A stretch of 64,000 nucleotides of DNA from Marinobacter sp. F4218 (GTDB lineage: Bacteria > Pseudomonadota > Gammaproteobacteria > Pseudomonadales > Oleiphilaceae): NCBI RefSeq assembly GCF_019443085.1, contig NZ_JAHZIL010000003.1, forward strand, positions 1,054,001 through 1,118,000, written 5' to 3'. The notes under the pieces are model-generated. The model was not told the DNA's origin. It did no database searches and worked only from the letters and a program-made list of their open reading frames with translations. A program made the position numbers and the translations under genes. Positions within the stretch are counted from its first letter, which is position 1. Every line of letters starts with the position of its first letter. Shown here piece after piece: positions 9,384 through 18,442 of the stretch.

Positions 9384-9430
9384 CTGACTGACTGCCCGCA
9401 CCCTCTCGGGAACGGGCAGTCATCAGTCAG
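9384..9430 (-). other. Long hairpin between binding-protein gene and livH-type gene
   Basis: Arms at 9384-9398 and 9413-9430 pair over about 15 positions (core GACTGCCCG/CGGGCAGTC) with a small bulge. No T-run follows on the - strand, so it looks like a processing or 3'-end-stabilising hairpin that would leave more binding-protein mRNA than permease mRNA. The second liv cluster has a hairpin at the same place in its gene order. Confidence 0.6.
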
Positions 9431-9454
9431 CGGAAAGACAAGTTACAGATAGGA

Positions 9455-10612
9455 TCAGTCGATCAGCTTCCAGTCGCCATTCTGGACTTCCAGAATCCGG
9501 AACGAATCGGCATCAAGACCGTTGTGATCCTCAGGAGACATATTGAACTCGCCAGTCACACCAACGTAGCCACTGATGCTTTCCAGAGCGTCGCGAACGG
9601 CTTCCGGATCAGTGCTTCCTGCCTCTTCGATCGCGCGGACAGCCAGCATCAGGCCGTCGTATGCGTAGGCACCGAAGGTCGATACCTTGGAATCCCAGCG
9701 CGCTTCGTATTCCGACTTGTAGTTCTGAACCACCTCTTTCTGGGGATCAGATTCCGGCAGGGAATCCGGCACCAGAAGAGGTGAGGCGGGAAGACGAAGA
9801 CCCTCGGCTGCATCACCGGCAAGCTCGAGGAAGCTATCGGATGCCACACCGTGAGACTGGTAGAACGGAAGTTCGATGCCCAGTTGGTTGTAGTTACGAG
9901 TAACAATGGCCGGGCCCTGCCCGAAACCGAAGTTCAATACAGCTTGAACACCGTCGGTATTCCGGATGTTGGTCAGCTGCGCGGTCATGTCGGTATCGGA
10001 TCCACTGTAGGTCTCGTCGGCCACAATTTCGACACCCATCATCTCGGCGACTTCGAGCGTCTGGGCACGGCCAGAGCTACCAAAACCGCCGGTTCCGGAA
10101 ATCAGACCCACTTTCGTCAGGCCACGCTCTTTCATATCACCCAGAACACGCTCGGCGGCCATACGGTCAGTTTGCGGCGTCTTGAAAACCCATTTCTTCA
10201 CCGGTGTTGTAATAACCACTGCGCCAGCGAGTGAAATGAAAGGAACACCCGCTTGTTCCACCAGAGGAACAGCGGCCATTGTGGCACCGGTGGTACTCCC
10301 GCCTACGATAATATCAACCCGGTCAGAGCGAAGCAGACGGCTCGCAAAGTTACGGGCTGAGGAGGCATTACCTACGTCATCGTAATGAATCAGTTCGAGT
10401 TGACGCCCCAGGACACCACCATCTTCGTTGATCTTCTCGACGTACATCTCAAGCGTTTTCAGCTCGGGGTCACCGAGAAAGGAGGCTGGCCCTGTCACTG
10501 AGAGGAAGGACCCGATTTTGATTGGTTCGGCTGCCTGGGCGCTCATCATCATGAGACCAGCGGCAGCGACTGCTGCGCATTTACCCGCGCGACGCATCAT
10601 TGTGCTAAGCAT
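9455..10612 (-). CDS. Periplasmic substrate-binding protein of ABC importer (Peripla_BP_6 / LivK-like)
   Basis: A 385 aa solute-binding protein with a signal peptide (KCAAVAAAGLMMMSAQAAE) and the type I periplasmic fold opening IKIGSFLSVTGPASFLGDP. The ATG at 10612 is preferred to a longer frame from 10690 because GGGAGAA lies 8 bases upstream and the signal peptide then begins properly. It differs considerably from the canonical LivK at 20464: it has no Cys-containing segment after the first strand and different binding-pocket stretches (GGSTTGATMAAVPL). Together with its place next to paaX this supports a non-amino-acid ligand, perhaps phenylacetate or a related aromatic acid (inference). 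Confidence 0.9.
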   Translation of the reverse strand: MLSTMMRRAGKCAAVAAAGLMMMSAQAAEPIKIGSFLSVTGPASFLGDPELKTLEMYVEKINEDGGVLGRQLELIHYDDVGNASSARNFASRLLRSDRVDIIVGGSTTGATMAAVPLVEQAGVPFISLAGAVVITTPVKKWVFKTPQTDRMAAERVLGDMKERGLTKVGLISGTGGFGSSGRAQTLEVAEMMGVEIVADETYSGSDTDMTAQLTNIRNTDGVQAVLNFGFGQGPAIVTRNYNQLGIELPFYQSHGVASDSFLELAGDAAEGLRLPASPLLVPDSLPESDPQKEVVQNYKSEYEARWDSKVSTFGAYAYDGLMLAVRAIEEAGSTDPEAVRDALESISGYVGVTGEFNMSPEDHNGLDADSFRILEVQNGDWKLID

Positions 10613-11019
10613 TGTTTTTGTTCTCCCGAATTGTGTGGGGGCTGAGCCACCCCGCTCTCGTATCTCAGAAATAAGACGGTGGCCTGACATTTTCGCTCCA
10701 CTTTCGTGTCACGAATCACGGACCACCACCCCGCTTCAAACCGGCCCTTGCCTCACAGAACCAGACCAGAAAGACTCAGAACCTTCACCACCGGCAAAAA
10801 ACTCGATACCGTTGACGAATATCAAACGAAGTTATTGTATCATAATTCCAGTGTCAACCGGTTTTGGTTTCATCCGGAAGCACTGTTGAGAGTAAAGTCG
10901 ACCTTCGGCAAAGCCGCCAGTCTGGGCGCGGGTGAAGGGTGCGCTTTACCTCAACGGCAAGAACCGCATAATAGCGACACGACAAAGTTTCTTAATTTTA
11001 TGAATTCGATACCAAAATC
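10613..11019. promoter_or_regulatory. Divergent control region between the ABC importer operon and paaX
   Basis: No gene is seen in these 407 bases. The AT-rich middle (about 10811-10857) contains a TTGACA on the - strand (10857-10852) and a TTGACG on the + strand (10812-10817), each a possible -35 element with only weak -10 partners. A PaaX-like site lies at 10705-10720. Transcription of the importer (-) and of paaX (+) must start here. Confidence 0.6.
10705..10720 (-). promoter_or_regulatory. Putative PaaX operator
   Basis: Read on the - strand the site is CGTGATTCGTGACACG. It contains TGATTCGTGA, matching the core of the PaaX recognition sequence known from E. coli and Pseudomonas (TGATTCGYGWT), and is an imperfect dyad with GTG/CAC ends. 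It lies about 95 bases upstream of the importer binding-protein gene. Only one full site was seen. Confidence 0.5.
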
Positions 11020-11967
11020 ATGTCAGCCAAGACTCAGCTAGAAAACCTTGTAAAAGATTTTCAGAAAAAGCGCCCTCTCAGAGCGGGCTCACTCATCATT
11101 ACCGTTTACGGTGACGCGATTGCGCCGAGAGGTGGCACAGTGTGGCTGGGCAGCCTTATGAAGCTGCTGGAACCCATAGGCATCAGCCAACGACTGATCA
11201 GAACGTCGGTCTATCGCTTGGTTCAGGAAACCTGGCTCCAGACCGAGCGGATCGGGCGATGCAGTTACTACAGCCTGACGGGCCCCGGACTCCGTCGATT
11301 CCAACAGGCTTTTCAACATGTCTACAGCATTACCAATGAGGAATGGAGCGGGAGCTGGTGCCTGGTCTTCCTGAACCAGCTGGATTCTGAGACGAAGCAG
11401 AAAGTCCGGGATGAGCTGAAGTGGCTCAGCTTTGGAAACATTGCACCCGGCGTCATGGAGCATCCCCGCTATACCCGCCACCAACTGATTCCGATGCTGC
11501 AGGAGTGGGGAGCACTGGACGACACTATTGTCATGCAGACCCAGCCTCTGGAACAGAAAAGCCCCAGAGCCCTCAGACTGCAAGTCCGGGAGAGTTGGAA
11601 TCTGGACGAGCTGGCATACCGCTATCGCCACTTTCTCGAACAATTCAGACCGCTTTGGCGGGAATTGCAGTCAAATGACAACCTGACACCCCAGGAATGC
11701 CTGCTCGCCAGGATTCTGCTGATTCATGAGTACCGGAAAATTCTTCTGAGAGATCCGCAGCTGCCCGATGAGCTGCTTCCCGGAGACTGGGAGGGCCGAA
11801 GCGCTAAGCAACTGTGCCGGAACCTGTACCGGAAAATCTATGCCCGCGCCGAGCAATGGCTGGATGAACATCTTGAGAACGCCTCTGGCCCTCTGCCCCG
11901 TCCGAATGAGGCCTTTTACAAACGTTTCGGCGGCCTCAGGGAGACAGCCCAACCAATTGCCGAATAG
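11020..11967 (+). CDS. paaX: Phenylacetic acid degradation operon repressor PaaX
   Basis: PaaX (315 aa, normal length) is a GntR-like winged-helix repressor of paa operons, released by phenylacetyl-CoA. Family features seen are RPLRAGSLIITVYGDAIAPRGG at the N-terminus, the helix-turn-helix region GISQRLIRTSVYRLVQETWL, GRCSYYSLT and the C-terminal effector domain with LAYRYRHFLEQFRP. No good ribosome binding site is visible before the ATG. Its presence ties the neighbouring importer and paa genes into one regulon. Confidence 0.94.
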   Translation: MSAKTQLENLVKDFQKKRPLRAGSLIITVYGDAIAPRGGTVWLGSLMKLLEPIGISQRLIRTSVYRLVQETWLQTERIGRCSYYSLTGPGLRRFQQAFQHVYSITNEEWSGSWCLVFLNQLDSETKQKVRDELKWLSFGNIAPGVMEHPRYTRHQLIPMLQEWGALDDTIVMQTQPLEQKSPRALRLQVRESWNLDELAYRYRHFLEQFRPLWRELQSNDNLTPQECLLARILLIHEYRKILLRDPQLPDELLPGDWEGRSAKQLCRNLYRKIYARAEQWLDEHLENASGPLPRPNEAFYKRFGGLRETAQPIAE

Positions 11968-12000
11968 CAAGACAGGCAATCAACCCGTTTGGATCATGCG

Positions 12001-13425
12001 TTAACGGAGCGACCGGAAGTACCGCTCAAGCAGGTAAGGATCATCAAAATGCCTACGTCCGACAAATAATACCGCGTGGTGTCCCCACTGTCGCATTCCC
12101 CCGGCGGACGGGACCCCCGTTGGCCATAACAGAACGCGTTCCGGTCGCTCGGTTCCGTCGATAAGCCCATCCCCACCGTACAGGCGCCCCCCTTGAAGAG
12201 ACCGCCCCCTGAGCCCATCCAGGGGCTCCAGGCGGTAAGACCTCACTGCCCCTTCGGTGGCCACCCCACCCGCGGCGACGTTCACCAGCTGGTGTTCGCT
12301 CGCCGATAATGACAGAAGTGGCGCTTTGTCATCGCTCGACACCGAGCCGAGTAGCCACAGTCGCGCGGCCTCAAAATCAACGCCCTCCTTCAGCACCAGG
12401 CCACCGTCAACCAGCAGCCACTGATGATAGCAGCCACAGGGGTGGATGGTGTCGTACACCAGTGGTTGGCCGTCTTCACCGACGGTTACCCGCCAGACAA
12501 ACCCGTCCAGCGCACCGGCGTAGATATCCAGCCCGTCCTCCGCTGGCCGGGCTGCAAACCAGAGAACATAAACCAGTTGCGGCAGGATAACCCCGTCCTG
12601 ATAGACATAATTGAGGTGCGTATACACCACGGGCTCAGGCCGGAAATGCAAGTCTCCACTCTCATCTCGACCGGGCACGCCCGGGACGTCGTTGCGATCC
12701 CGGGTCTCTATCCGCCAGCCTGGCGCGTGCCGCTGAAATAGCCCTCTGAGGGTTTCATCCTTTAACACCGGCACACCCAGCGAGTCCCGCTTGTAGGAAG
12801 CTGGCCAGCTGCGATCACCTTCCGGAAATGTGACAGGGAGATAGGTCCTCCAGGGGGCTTGTGCATCGTACTGGGCAAACTGTTCGGCCAGGTCCGTCAT
12901 GGTAACGGTGGCGCGCCAACGCACGACCGGGGCAACCAGCGGGTACACGCCAAGGACTCGGGCGGTGGTGCTGTAACTGTCCGGCACTTCCGCGACGTCG
13001 GCCAGCCCGGGCCATAAGTCAGGCTCCGACATAAGGGTAGCAATGGCCAGACTGGCACACTCCTGCAACCCGGCCAGCCATTGGGAAGCTGCGACCGGCC
13101 CACCCTGCATTTCATAGCGCCATGCGGTAAGAGCCTTGCCATGCGCCCGCCTCAACCAGTCCCGGCGTTGCACCGGAGACAATTCGGCCAACTCAAAGCT
13201 GGCGAGAAAGCGGTCGACTCGCAGATAGGGAAAGCCCGGCGGCGACCAGTCCTGTGCATCGAAGCGACCATCGACGGCTACCTGGTCCTGCCAGCGCAGA
13301 AACTGCTGCCTACATTCCCCGGAAACAGCCACCGCGGGCGCTTCGGAATATTGGTGGGTAGCGCAGCCTGCGACCGCTCCGAGCAAAAGCACCACCCCGA
13401 GAAAGCGCCAACCGTAATGCCCCAT
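12001..13425 (-). CDS. Uncharacterised lipoprotein
   Basis: I do not recognise this 474 aa protein. From the ATG at 13425 (GGAG 8 bases upstream) it begins with a lipoprotein signal peptide ending in the lipobox AGC (Cys about 20), so it is probably anchored in the outer membrane facing the periplasm. The mature part is rich in Trp, Tyr and Arg and contains HPCGCYHQW, but no repeat or catalytic motif I can name. A frame from 13470 adds 15 residues before the signal peptide and is less likely. It follows the thioredoxin-like gene on the same strand and ends convergently with paaX. Confidence 0.75.
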   Translation of the reverse strand: MGHYGWRFLGVVLLLGAVAGCATHQYSEAPAVAVSGECRQQFLRWQDQVAVDGRFDAQDWSPPGFPYLRVDRFLASFELAELSPVQRRDWLRRAHGKALTAWRYEMQGGPVAASQWLAGLQECASLAIATLMSEPDLWPGLADVAEVPDSYSTTARVLGVYPLVAPVVRWRATVTMTDLAEQFAQYDAQAPWRTYLPVTFPEGDRSWPASYKRDSLGVPVLKDETLRGLFQRHAPGWRIETRDRNDVPGVPGRDESGDLHFRPEPVVYTHLNYVYQDGVILPQLVYVLWFAARPAEDGLDIYAGALDGFVWRVTVGEDGQPLVYDTIHPCGCYHQWLLVDGGLVLKEGVDFEAARLWLLGSVSSDDKAPLLSLSASEHQLVNVAAGGVATEGAVRSYRLEPLDGLRGRSLQGGRLYGGDGLIDGTERPERVLLWPTGVPSAGGMRQWGHHAVLFVGRRHFDDPYLLERYFRSLR

Positions 13426-13537
13426 GATGAGTCTCCGCTCGTCGTGCCTCATCATTTGAAACCGAAACACTCCGAATGGTTCCCCTCGGGCATGGCAATG
13501 CTCCCGGGCTGGCCGCGGCGCCCGGTGGCTGGTTCAA

Positions 13538-14401
13538 TCAGTGCATGAGGGTGTAGAGCTTTCGGCGGTAGGTACGGACATCCGGGTTGTTGTTACCCAG
13601 TTTATCGAAGAGCTCGATCAACGTCGTTTTGGCCGCCTCGTCCTTGTACTTGCTGTCGACCTGCATGAGTCGGATCAGCAACTCCATGGCATCCGCATTG
13701 TTTTCCAGGAGAACGTGGTGCAACGCCAGCTGGTGCAGCGCATTCGGATCTTTCGGATCCTGCTCCAGGGCCATTTCCAGATCTTTGATCGGTGGCAACT
13801 CGGCGGACTGCTTCAAGAACTTCACACGGGCCGCCAGCTGCCTGGCCTGATGCTGCATCTTCTCTTCCGGCGGCAGGCTCTCAAGCACTTGCTCTGCGGT
13901 TTCCAGATCGCCCATTTCCGCTTTCAGCTGGGCCAGGTCAATCAACACCTTCAGATTTTCGGGATCCTTGCGGTTGAGCTCAGACAGAATGGCCAGAGCA
14001 CCATCGACGTCACCCCCCTCCCAAAGACGATGGGCCTTGTCATAAGGATCTTCTTCCGGCGCTTCGACATGTTTGTCCAGCACCTTGCGGATTTCACCCT
14101 CCGGCAGGGCGCCATTAAAGCCATCCACCGCCTGACCGTTCTTGACCAGAATGATGGTCGGCAGGCTTCGAACGCCCAGACTGGAGGTCAGATCCTGCTG
14201 CTCGTCCGCGTTCACCTTCGCGAGCAGAAAGCCACCCTGATAGTCATTCGCCAGTTTTTCCAGAACCGGCGTCAGCTGTTTGCAGGGCGCGCACCACTCG
14301 GCCCAGACATCCACCAGGATCGGCGTAGTGGCGGAAGCGTCCATCACCTGCTGCTGGAAGTTTTCCATGGTGGCTTCAAAAATATACGGAGAATCGCTCA
14401 T
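13538..14401 (-). CDS. cnoX: Thioredoxin-TPR co-chaperone (CnoX/YbbN family)
   Basis: A 287 aa protein with an N-terminal thioredoxin domain (VDVWAEWCAPCKQL, Cys37-Ala-Pro-Cys40) followed by TPR-like repeats (about residues 115-285), the CnoX/YbbN architecture. CnoX is a holdase that protects proteins from oxidative damage and hands them to chaperones. Here both cysteines are present, unlike E. coli CnoX which lacks a redox-active pair, so disulfide reductase activity is plausible. The ATG at 14401 follows GCAGGTG. It is transcribed divergently from a Lon protease gene. Confidence 0.9.
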   Translation of the reverse strand: MSDSPYIFEATMENFQQQVMDASATTPILVDVWAEWCAPCKQLTPVLEKLANDYQGGFLLAKVNADEQQDLTSSLGVRSLPTIILVKNGQAVDGFNGALPEGEIRKVLDKHVEAPEEDPYDKAHRLWEGGDVDGALAILSELNRKDPENLKVLIDLAQLKAEMGDLETAEQVLESLPPEEKMQHQARQLAARVKFLKQSAELPPIKDLEMALEQDPKDPNALHQLALHHVLLENNADAMELLIRLMQVDSKYKDEAAKTTLIELFDKLGNNNPDVRTYRRKLYTLMH

Positions 14402-14576
14402 CCATTGCACCTGCATAGTCGGAAGAATCATCGTAACTGCCAGAGGACATGGGGCCAGAGCGCCAAAAATCAAGCATCTGCCACCACAAGGCCAAATCCT
14501 TGAAATAGCCGTAACTGCCGTTACATAAGCTAGTAGATATGATTCCCCCAACTTTTCCCCATGGATACTTCACGGC

Positions 14577-17027
14577 ATGAATGACGAAAATCGCACAGAG
14601 TCGCTTGAGGAATTCGAAGAAGACCTGACTGAGTACATCGGAAAGGATGAGCACAGCAAGAGCCTAGCGCTGCCACAGCAGATGATGCCAACGCGCATGT
14701 ACGTGCTGCCGGTTTCCAACCGGCCCTTCTTCCCGGCCCAGGTCCAGCCGATCATGGTCAATCAGGATCCCTGGCAGGAAACTCTCAAGCGCGTGGGCGA
14801 AACCGACCACCGGGTACTCGGCATCTGCTTTGTGGAGGAGCACGATGCCGAGCAGGGCATTCCCGCCAGCGAACAACTGGAAACCATGGGCTGTGCGGTC
14901 CGCGTGCACCAGGCCCAGAGTGAAGGCGGCAAGGTTCAGTTTATCGCACAGGGTCTGCAGCGCTTTCGCATTGTGCAGTGGCTCCGACGCAAGCCGCCCT
15001 ACCTGGTTGAGGTGGAATATCCACGGGAACCGAAAGAGGAACCCGACGAGCTGAAGGCTTACACCCTCGCCATCATCAGCACCATCAAGGAGTTGCTGCG
15101 CACCAACCCGCTCTACGGTGAAGACGTCAAACAGTACCTGTCCCGGTTTGGGCCGGACGACAGTTCACCGCTGGCTGATTTTGGCGCGTCCATGACCAGC
15201 GCACCGGGCAACGAACTCCAGGATGTGCTCGACACGGTTCCCCTGCTCCGGCGCATGGAGAAGGTACTGCTGCTGATGCGCAAGGAGCAGGAAGTGGCCC
15301 GCCTGCAGTCGGAAATCAGCGAGGAGGTAAACGCCAAGGTCCAGAAACACCAGCGTGAATTCTTCCTGAAGGAGCAGCTCAAGGTCATCCAGCGCGAGCT
15401 GGGCATGGCCAAGGACGACAAAACGGCGGACGTTGAACGCTTCGAAGAACGCATGGCCAGCCTGAATCCGCCCGAAGCCGTGCAGGAACGTTTCAGGGAC
15501 GAAGTCCAGAAGCTGCAGGTGCTCGAACAGGGTTCTCCGGAATACGGTGTTACCCGCAACTACCTCGACTGGCTGACCCAGGTACCCTGGGGCATCCACT
15601 CCGATGACCACTTTGACCTTGCCGAGGCCCGGCGCATCCTGGATCGGGACCACGATGGGCTCGACGACGTCAAAGACCGGATTGTCGAGTTCCTGGCAGA
15701 AGGCACGTTCAAGGGCGAAGTCAGCGGCTCCATCCTGTTGCTGGTCGGTCCTCCGGGCGTCGGCAAGACCTCGATTGGCCATTCCGTCGCCGATGCGCTT
15801 GGCCGAAAATTCTACCGCTTCAGTGTCGGCGGCATGCGGGACGAGGCTGAAATCAAGGGGCACCGGCGCACCTATATCGGTGCCATGCCCGGTAAGTTCG
15901 TTCAGGCGCTCAAGGACTCAAAGGTCGCCAACCCGGTGATCATGCTCGATGAAATCGACAAGATCGGGGCCTCGTTCCAGGGGGATCCGGCCTCGGCACT
16001 TCTGGAGACCCTGGATCCTGAACAGAACCGGGAATTCCTCGACCACTACCTGGACGTGCGGATGGACCTGTCCAAGGTGCTGTTCATCTGCACCGCCAAC
16101 CAGCTGGACACCATCCCCCGGCCCTTACTGGACCGCATGGATGTGATCCGCCTGTCCGGCTACATTGCCGAGGAAAAACTCGCCATTGCCAAGCATTATC
16201 TGCTGCCCCGTCTGCTCAAGCGGGCAGGTCTTCTGAAGAAGCAGCTCAACATTACCGATGCCGCCATCAAGCAGGTCATTGAAGGGTACGCCCGGGAAGC
16301 CGGGGTCCGGAATCTCGAAAAGCTGCTGCACAAAATCATTCGCAAGGGCATCGTGAAATTGCTGGAAACCCCGGACATCCCGGTCAAGGTCGGCGTCTCC
16401 GACCTCGCGGATTATCTGGGGCAACCGGCTTTCCGCAAGGAAAAATCCCTGAAAGGCATTGGCGTTGTCACCGGCTTGGCCTGGACGGCCATGGGTGGCG
16501 CAACCCTCAGCATCGAGGCATCGCGGATTCACACCAGCCAGCGCGGCTTCCGGTTGACCGGCCAACTTGGCGACGTCATGAAGGAGTCGGCGGAGATCGC
16601 CTACAGTTATGTTTCCTCGAACCTGAAACGCTTCAAGGGGGATCCAACCTTCTTTGACAAGTCCTTCGTGCACCTGCACGTCCCGGAGGGCGCAACGCCC
16701 AAGGACGGTCCGAGCGCCGGCGTCACCATGGCCACGGCCCTGCTGTCCATCGCCCGCAAGGAATCGCCGCAACAGAACATCGCCATGACGGGGGAGCTGA
16801 CCCTCACCGGCCAGGTACTGCCCGTCGGCGGTATTCGGGAGAAGGTCATTGCGGCGCGCCGTCAGAAAATCGGCAACCTGATCCTTCCGGAAGCAAACCG
16901 CGGAGACTACGAGGAACTGCCGGACTACCTCAAAGAGGGTCTTACCGTGAATTTTGCCAAGCATTACAATGATGTATTTCAGGTCTGCTTCGGCAACAAA
17001 CCCCGTTCGGGAGCTCGTGTGCACTAG
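14577..17027 (+). CDS. lon: ATP-dependent Lon-type serine protease
   Basis: An 816 aa Lon family protease: N-terminal substrate-binding LON domain (about 38-240), a coiled-coil stretch, an AAA+ ATPase with Walker A GPPGVGKT (391-398) and LDEIDKIG, and a C-terminal serine-lysine protease domain with GPSAG (Ser713) and REKV (Lys756). The 43-residue spacing of the dyad equals that of E. coli Lon. The acidic N-terminal extension and the location away from clpP-clpX suggest a second Lon like the Pseudomonas AsrA protein; this paralogue assignment is inferred. A CTTGAAA at 14499-14505 could be a heat-shock -35 element but has no convincing -10. A hairpin at 17045-17068 follows. Confidence 0.92.
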   Translation: MNDENRTESLEEFEEDLTEYIGKDEHSKSLALPQQMMPTRMYVLPVSNRPFFPAQVQPIMVNQDPWQETLKRVGETDHRVLGICFVEEHDAEQGIPASEQLETMGCAVRVHQAQSEGGKVQFIAQGLQRFRIVQWLRRKPPYLVEVEYPREPKEEPDELKAYTLAIISTIKELLRTNPLYGEDVKQYLSRFGPDDSSPLADFGASMTSAPGNELQDVLDTVPLLRRMEKVLLLMRKEQEVARLQSEISEEVNAKVQKHQREFFLKEQLKVIQRELGMAKDDKTADVERFEERMASLNPPEAVQERFRDEVQKLQVLEQGSPEYGVTRNYLDWLTQVPWGIHSDDHFDLAEARRILDRDHDGLDDVKDRIVEFLAEGTFKGEVSGSILLLVGPPGVGKTSIGHSVADALGRKFYRFSVGGMRDEAEIKGHRRTYIGAMPGKFVQALKDSKVANPVIMLDEIDKIGASFQGDPASALLETLDPEQNREFLDHYLDVRMDLSKVLFICTANQLDTIPRPLLDRMDVIRLSGYIAEEKLAIAKHYLLPRLLKRAGLLKKQLNITDAAIKQVIEGYAREAGVRNLEKLLHKIIRKGIVKLLETPDIPVKVGVSDLADYLGQPAFRKEKSLKGIGVVTGLAWTAMGGATLSIEASRIHTSQRGFRLTGQLGDVMKESAEIAYSYVSSNLKRFKGDPTFFDKSFVHLHVPEGATPKDGPSAGVTMATALLSIARKESPQQNIAMTGELTLTGQVLPVGGIREKVIAARRQKIGNLILPEANRGDYEELPDYLKEGLTVNFAKHYNDVFQVCFGNKPRSGARVH

Positions 17028-17168
17028 AAACCGGCGCGCGGCCTGTGAGCGCTCGCCTTGACGCTCACGGGGCTGCCGTCTTTACTCCCTTGAGACGGGC
17101 GTGGAAACCGGAGAACCGAAGTCTTCCGGCCAATTCGCCACGCCACGCTCGGCCAGGGAGGGGGGGCC

Positions 17169-18425
17169 ATGAATAAAATCGCCTCTGCATTCTGCATGGC
17201 TGCGAGTATTGCTGCGCTCCACCCTTTAGCACTTGCCCAGCCAAATGACACCCTAAAAGCACTCGCGAAATCCCAAACCGGATTTAAAATCATCGAGCAA
17301 CAGGGCGAGCAGGCGCGGGCCATCCAAGGCATCCTGAAAAACATCTCCTTACCCGATGGCTTTGCCATCACACTCTATGCACTGGCCCCTCGTGCCCGCC
17401 ATATGGCCGTCGGCCCACGGGGCATGGTCACCTTCGTGGGCACCCTGAAATCTGAAGTCTGGGCCATCATCGATCATGACCGGAATGGCATCGCGGACGA
17501 GGTCAGGAACTTTGCTCCCTTCATCGAAAAGTCCGTGCCTAACGGCCCGTGCTTTGCCCCGGACGGAGTACTTTACATCGCAGAACAAAACCGGGTGTTG
17601 GCGTATCCGAGGGCGGAAATCCAAATTCAAGACGCCAACCCCGAAACCTTGGAGGTCATACCGGCGGGTGCGCTGATTCCTGAAAAGTTTGTCAGCTCCA
17701 ACCACACCGCTCGGGTCTGCGACGTGGGCCCGGACAACAGGCTCTACATTTCACTTGGCCAGCCATACAACGTAACCCAAAGGGAATACCTGAACACCTT
17801 CGGTGAAATCGGCATCGGCGGCATTATCCGGATCAGTCGAGACGGGACCGATCGCGAAGTCTATGCTCTGGGCATTCGAAATTCGGTTGGCCAGGATTTT
17901 CATCCAACCACCGGCGACCTGTGGTTTACCGACAATCAGGTTGATGGCATGGGTGACGACATTCCACCCGGGGAAATCAATCAACAGACCGCCATGGGCC
18001 AGCATTTTGGCTTTCCCTGGTTCGGTGGCGGACATGTTCGAACCAATGAATACAAAGATGAGGAAGTTCCGGGTGGGGTGGTGTTCCCGGTCTCCGAAAC
18101 CGTGGCCCACGCCGCGGACCTTGGCATGCTGTTCTATCAGGGCGACATGTTTCCGGATCACTATCGCGGCGGGATTTTTTCGGCCCAGCATGGCTCCTGG
18201 AACCGGAGCGTGCCCATTGGTGCCCGGATAATGTTCACTCCGGTTGATGCGCAAGGCAGGATCGCAGGCGACACCGAACCCTTTGCTGAAGGCTGGCTGG
18301 ATGAAAACGGCAAGTATCTGGGCCGCCCGGTCGACGTTGCCCAACTCAAGGATGGCTCACTACTGGTTTCTGACGACCTCACCGGCGCTGTTTACCGCAT
18401 CACGTACGCCGTCCCGGGCTCCTGA
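17169..18425 (+). CDS. PQQ-type sugar dehydrogenase (soluble aldose / sorbosone dehydrogenase-like)
   Basis: A 418 aa periplasmic protein with a cleavable signal peptide (ending HPLALAQ). It has the beta-propeller signatures of the Gdh/L-sorbosone dehydrogenase family: HMAVGPRG, FAPDGVLYIAEQNRV, YALGIRNSVG with the conserved Arg-Asn, GDLWFTDN, GDDIPPGEIN and FSAQHGSWNR. Such enzymes oxidise sugars or alcohols with pyrroloquinoline quinone; no cytochrome c domain is present. A strong purine-rich ribosome binding site (GGGAGGGGGG) precedes the ATG. The actual substrate is unknown. Confidence 0.85.
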   Translation: MNKIASAFCMAASIAALHPLALAQPNDTLKALAKSQTGFKIIEQQGEQARAIQGILKNISLPDGFAITLYALAPRARHMAVGPRGMVTFVGTLKSEVWAIIDHDRNGIADEVRNFAPFIEKSVPNGPCFAPDGVLYIAEQNRVLAYPRAEIQIQDANPETLEVIPAGALIPEKFVSSNHTARVCDVGPDNRLYISLGQPYNVTQREYLNTFGEIGIGGIIRISRDGTDREVYALGIRNSVGQDFHPTTGDLWFTDNQVDGMGDDIPPGEINQQTAMGQHFGFPWFGGGHVRTNEYKDEEVPGGVVFPVSETVAHAADLGMLFYQGDMFPDHYRGGIFSAQHGSWNRSVPIGARIMFTPVDAQGRIAGDTEPFAEGWLDENGKYLGRPVDVAQLKDGSLLVSDDLTGAVYRITYAVPGS

Positions 18426-18442
18426 GCCTGGGCGAACGCTCG

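Noticed and set aside
10706-11041. Small open frame upstream of paaX
   Set aside because: It overlaps the control region and paaX start, has no ribosome binding site and no protein-like pattern.
14499-14530. Sigma-32 promoter for lon from CTTGAAA
   Set aside because: No acceptable CCCCATNT partner at 11-16 bases; kept only as a remark.
17045-17068. Hairpin after lon as terminator
   Set aside because: Seven-base stem with a large loop and no T-run; weak evidence.
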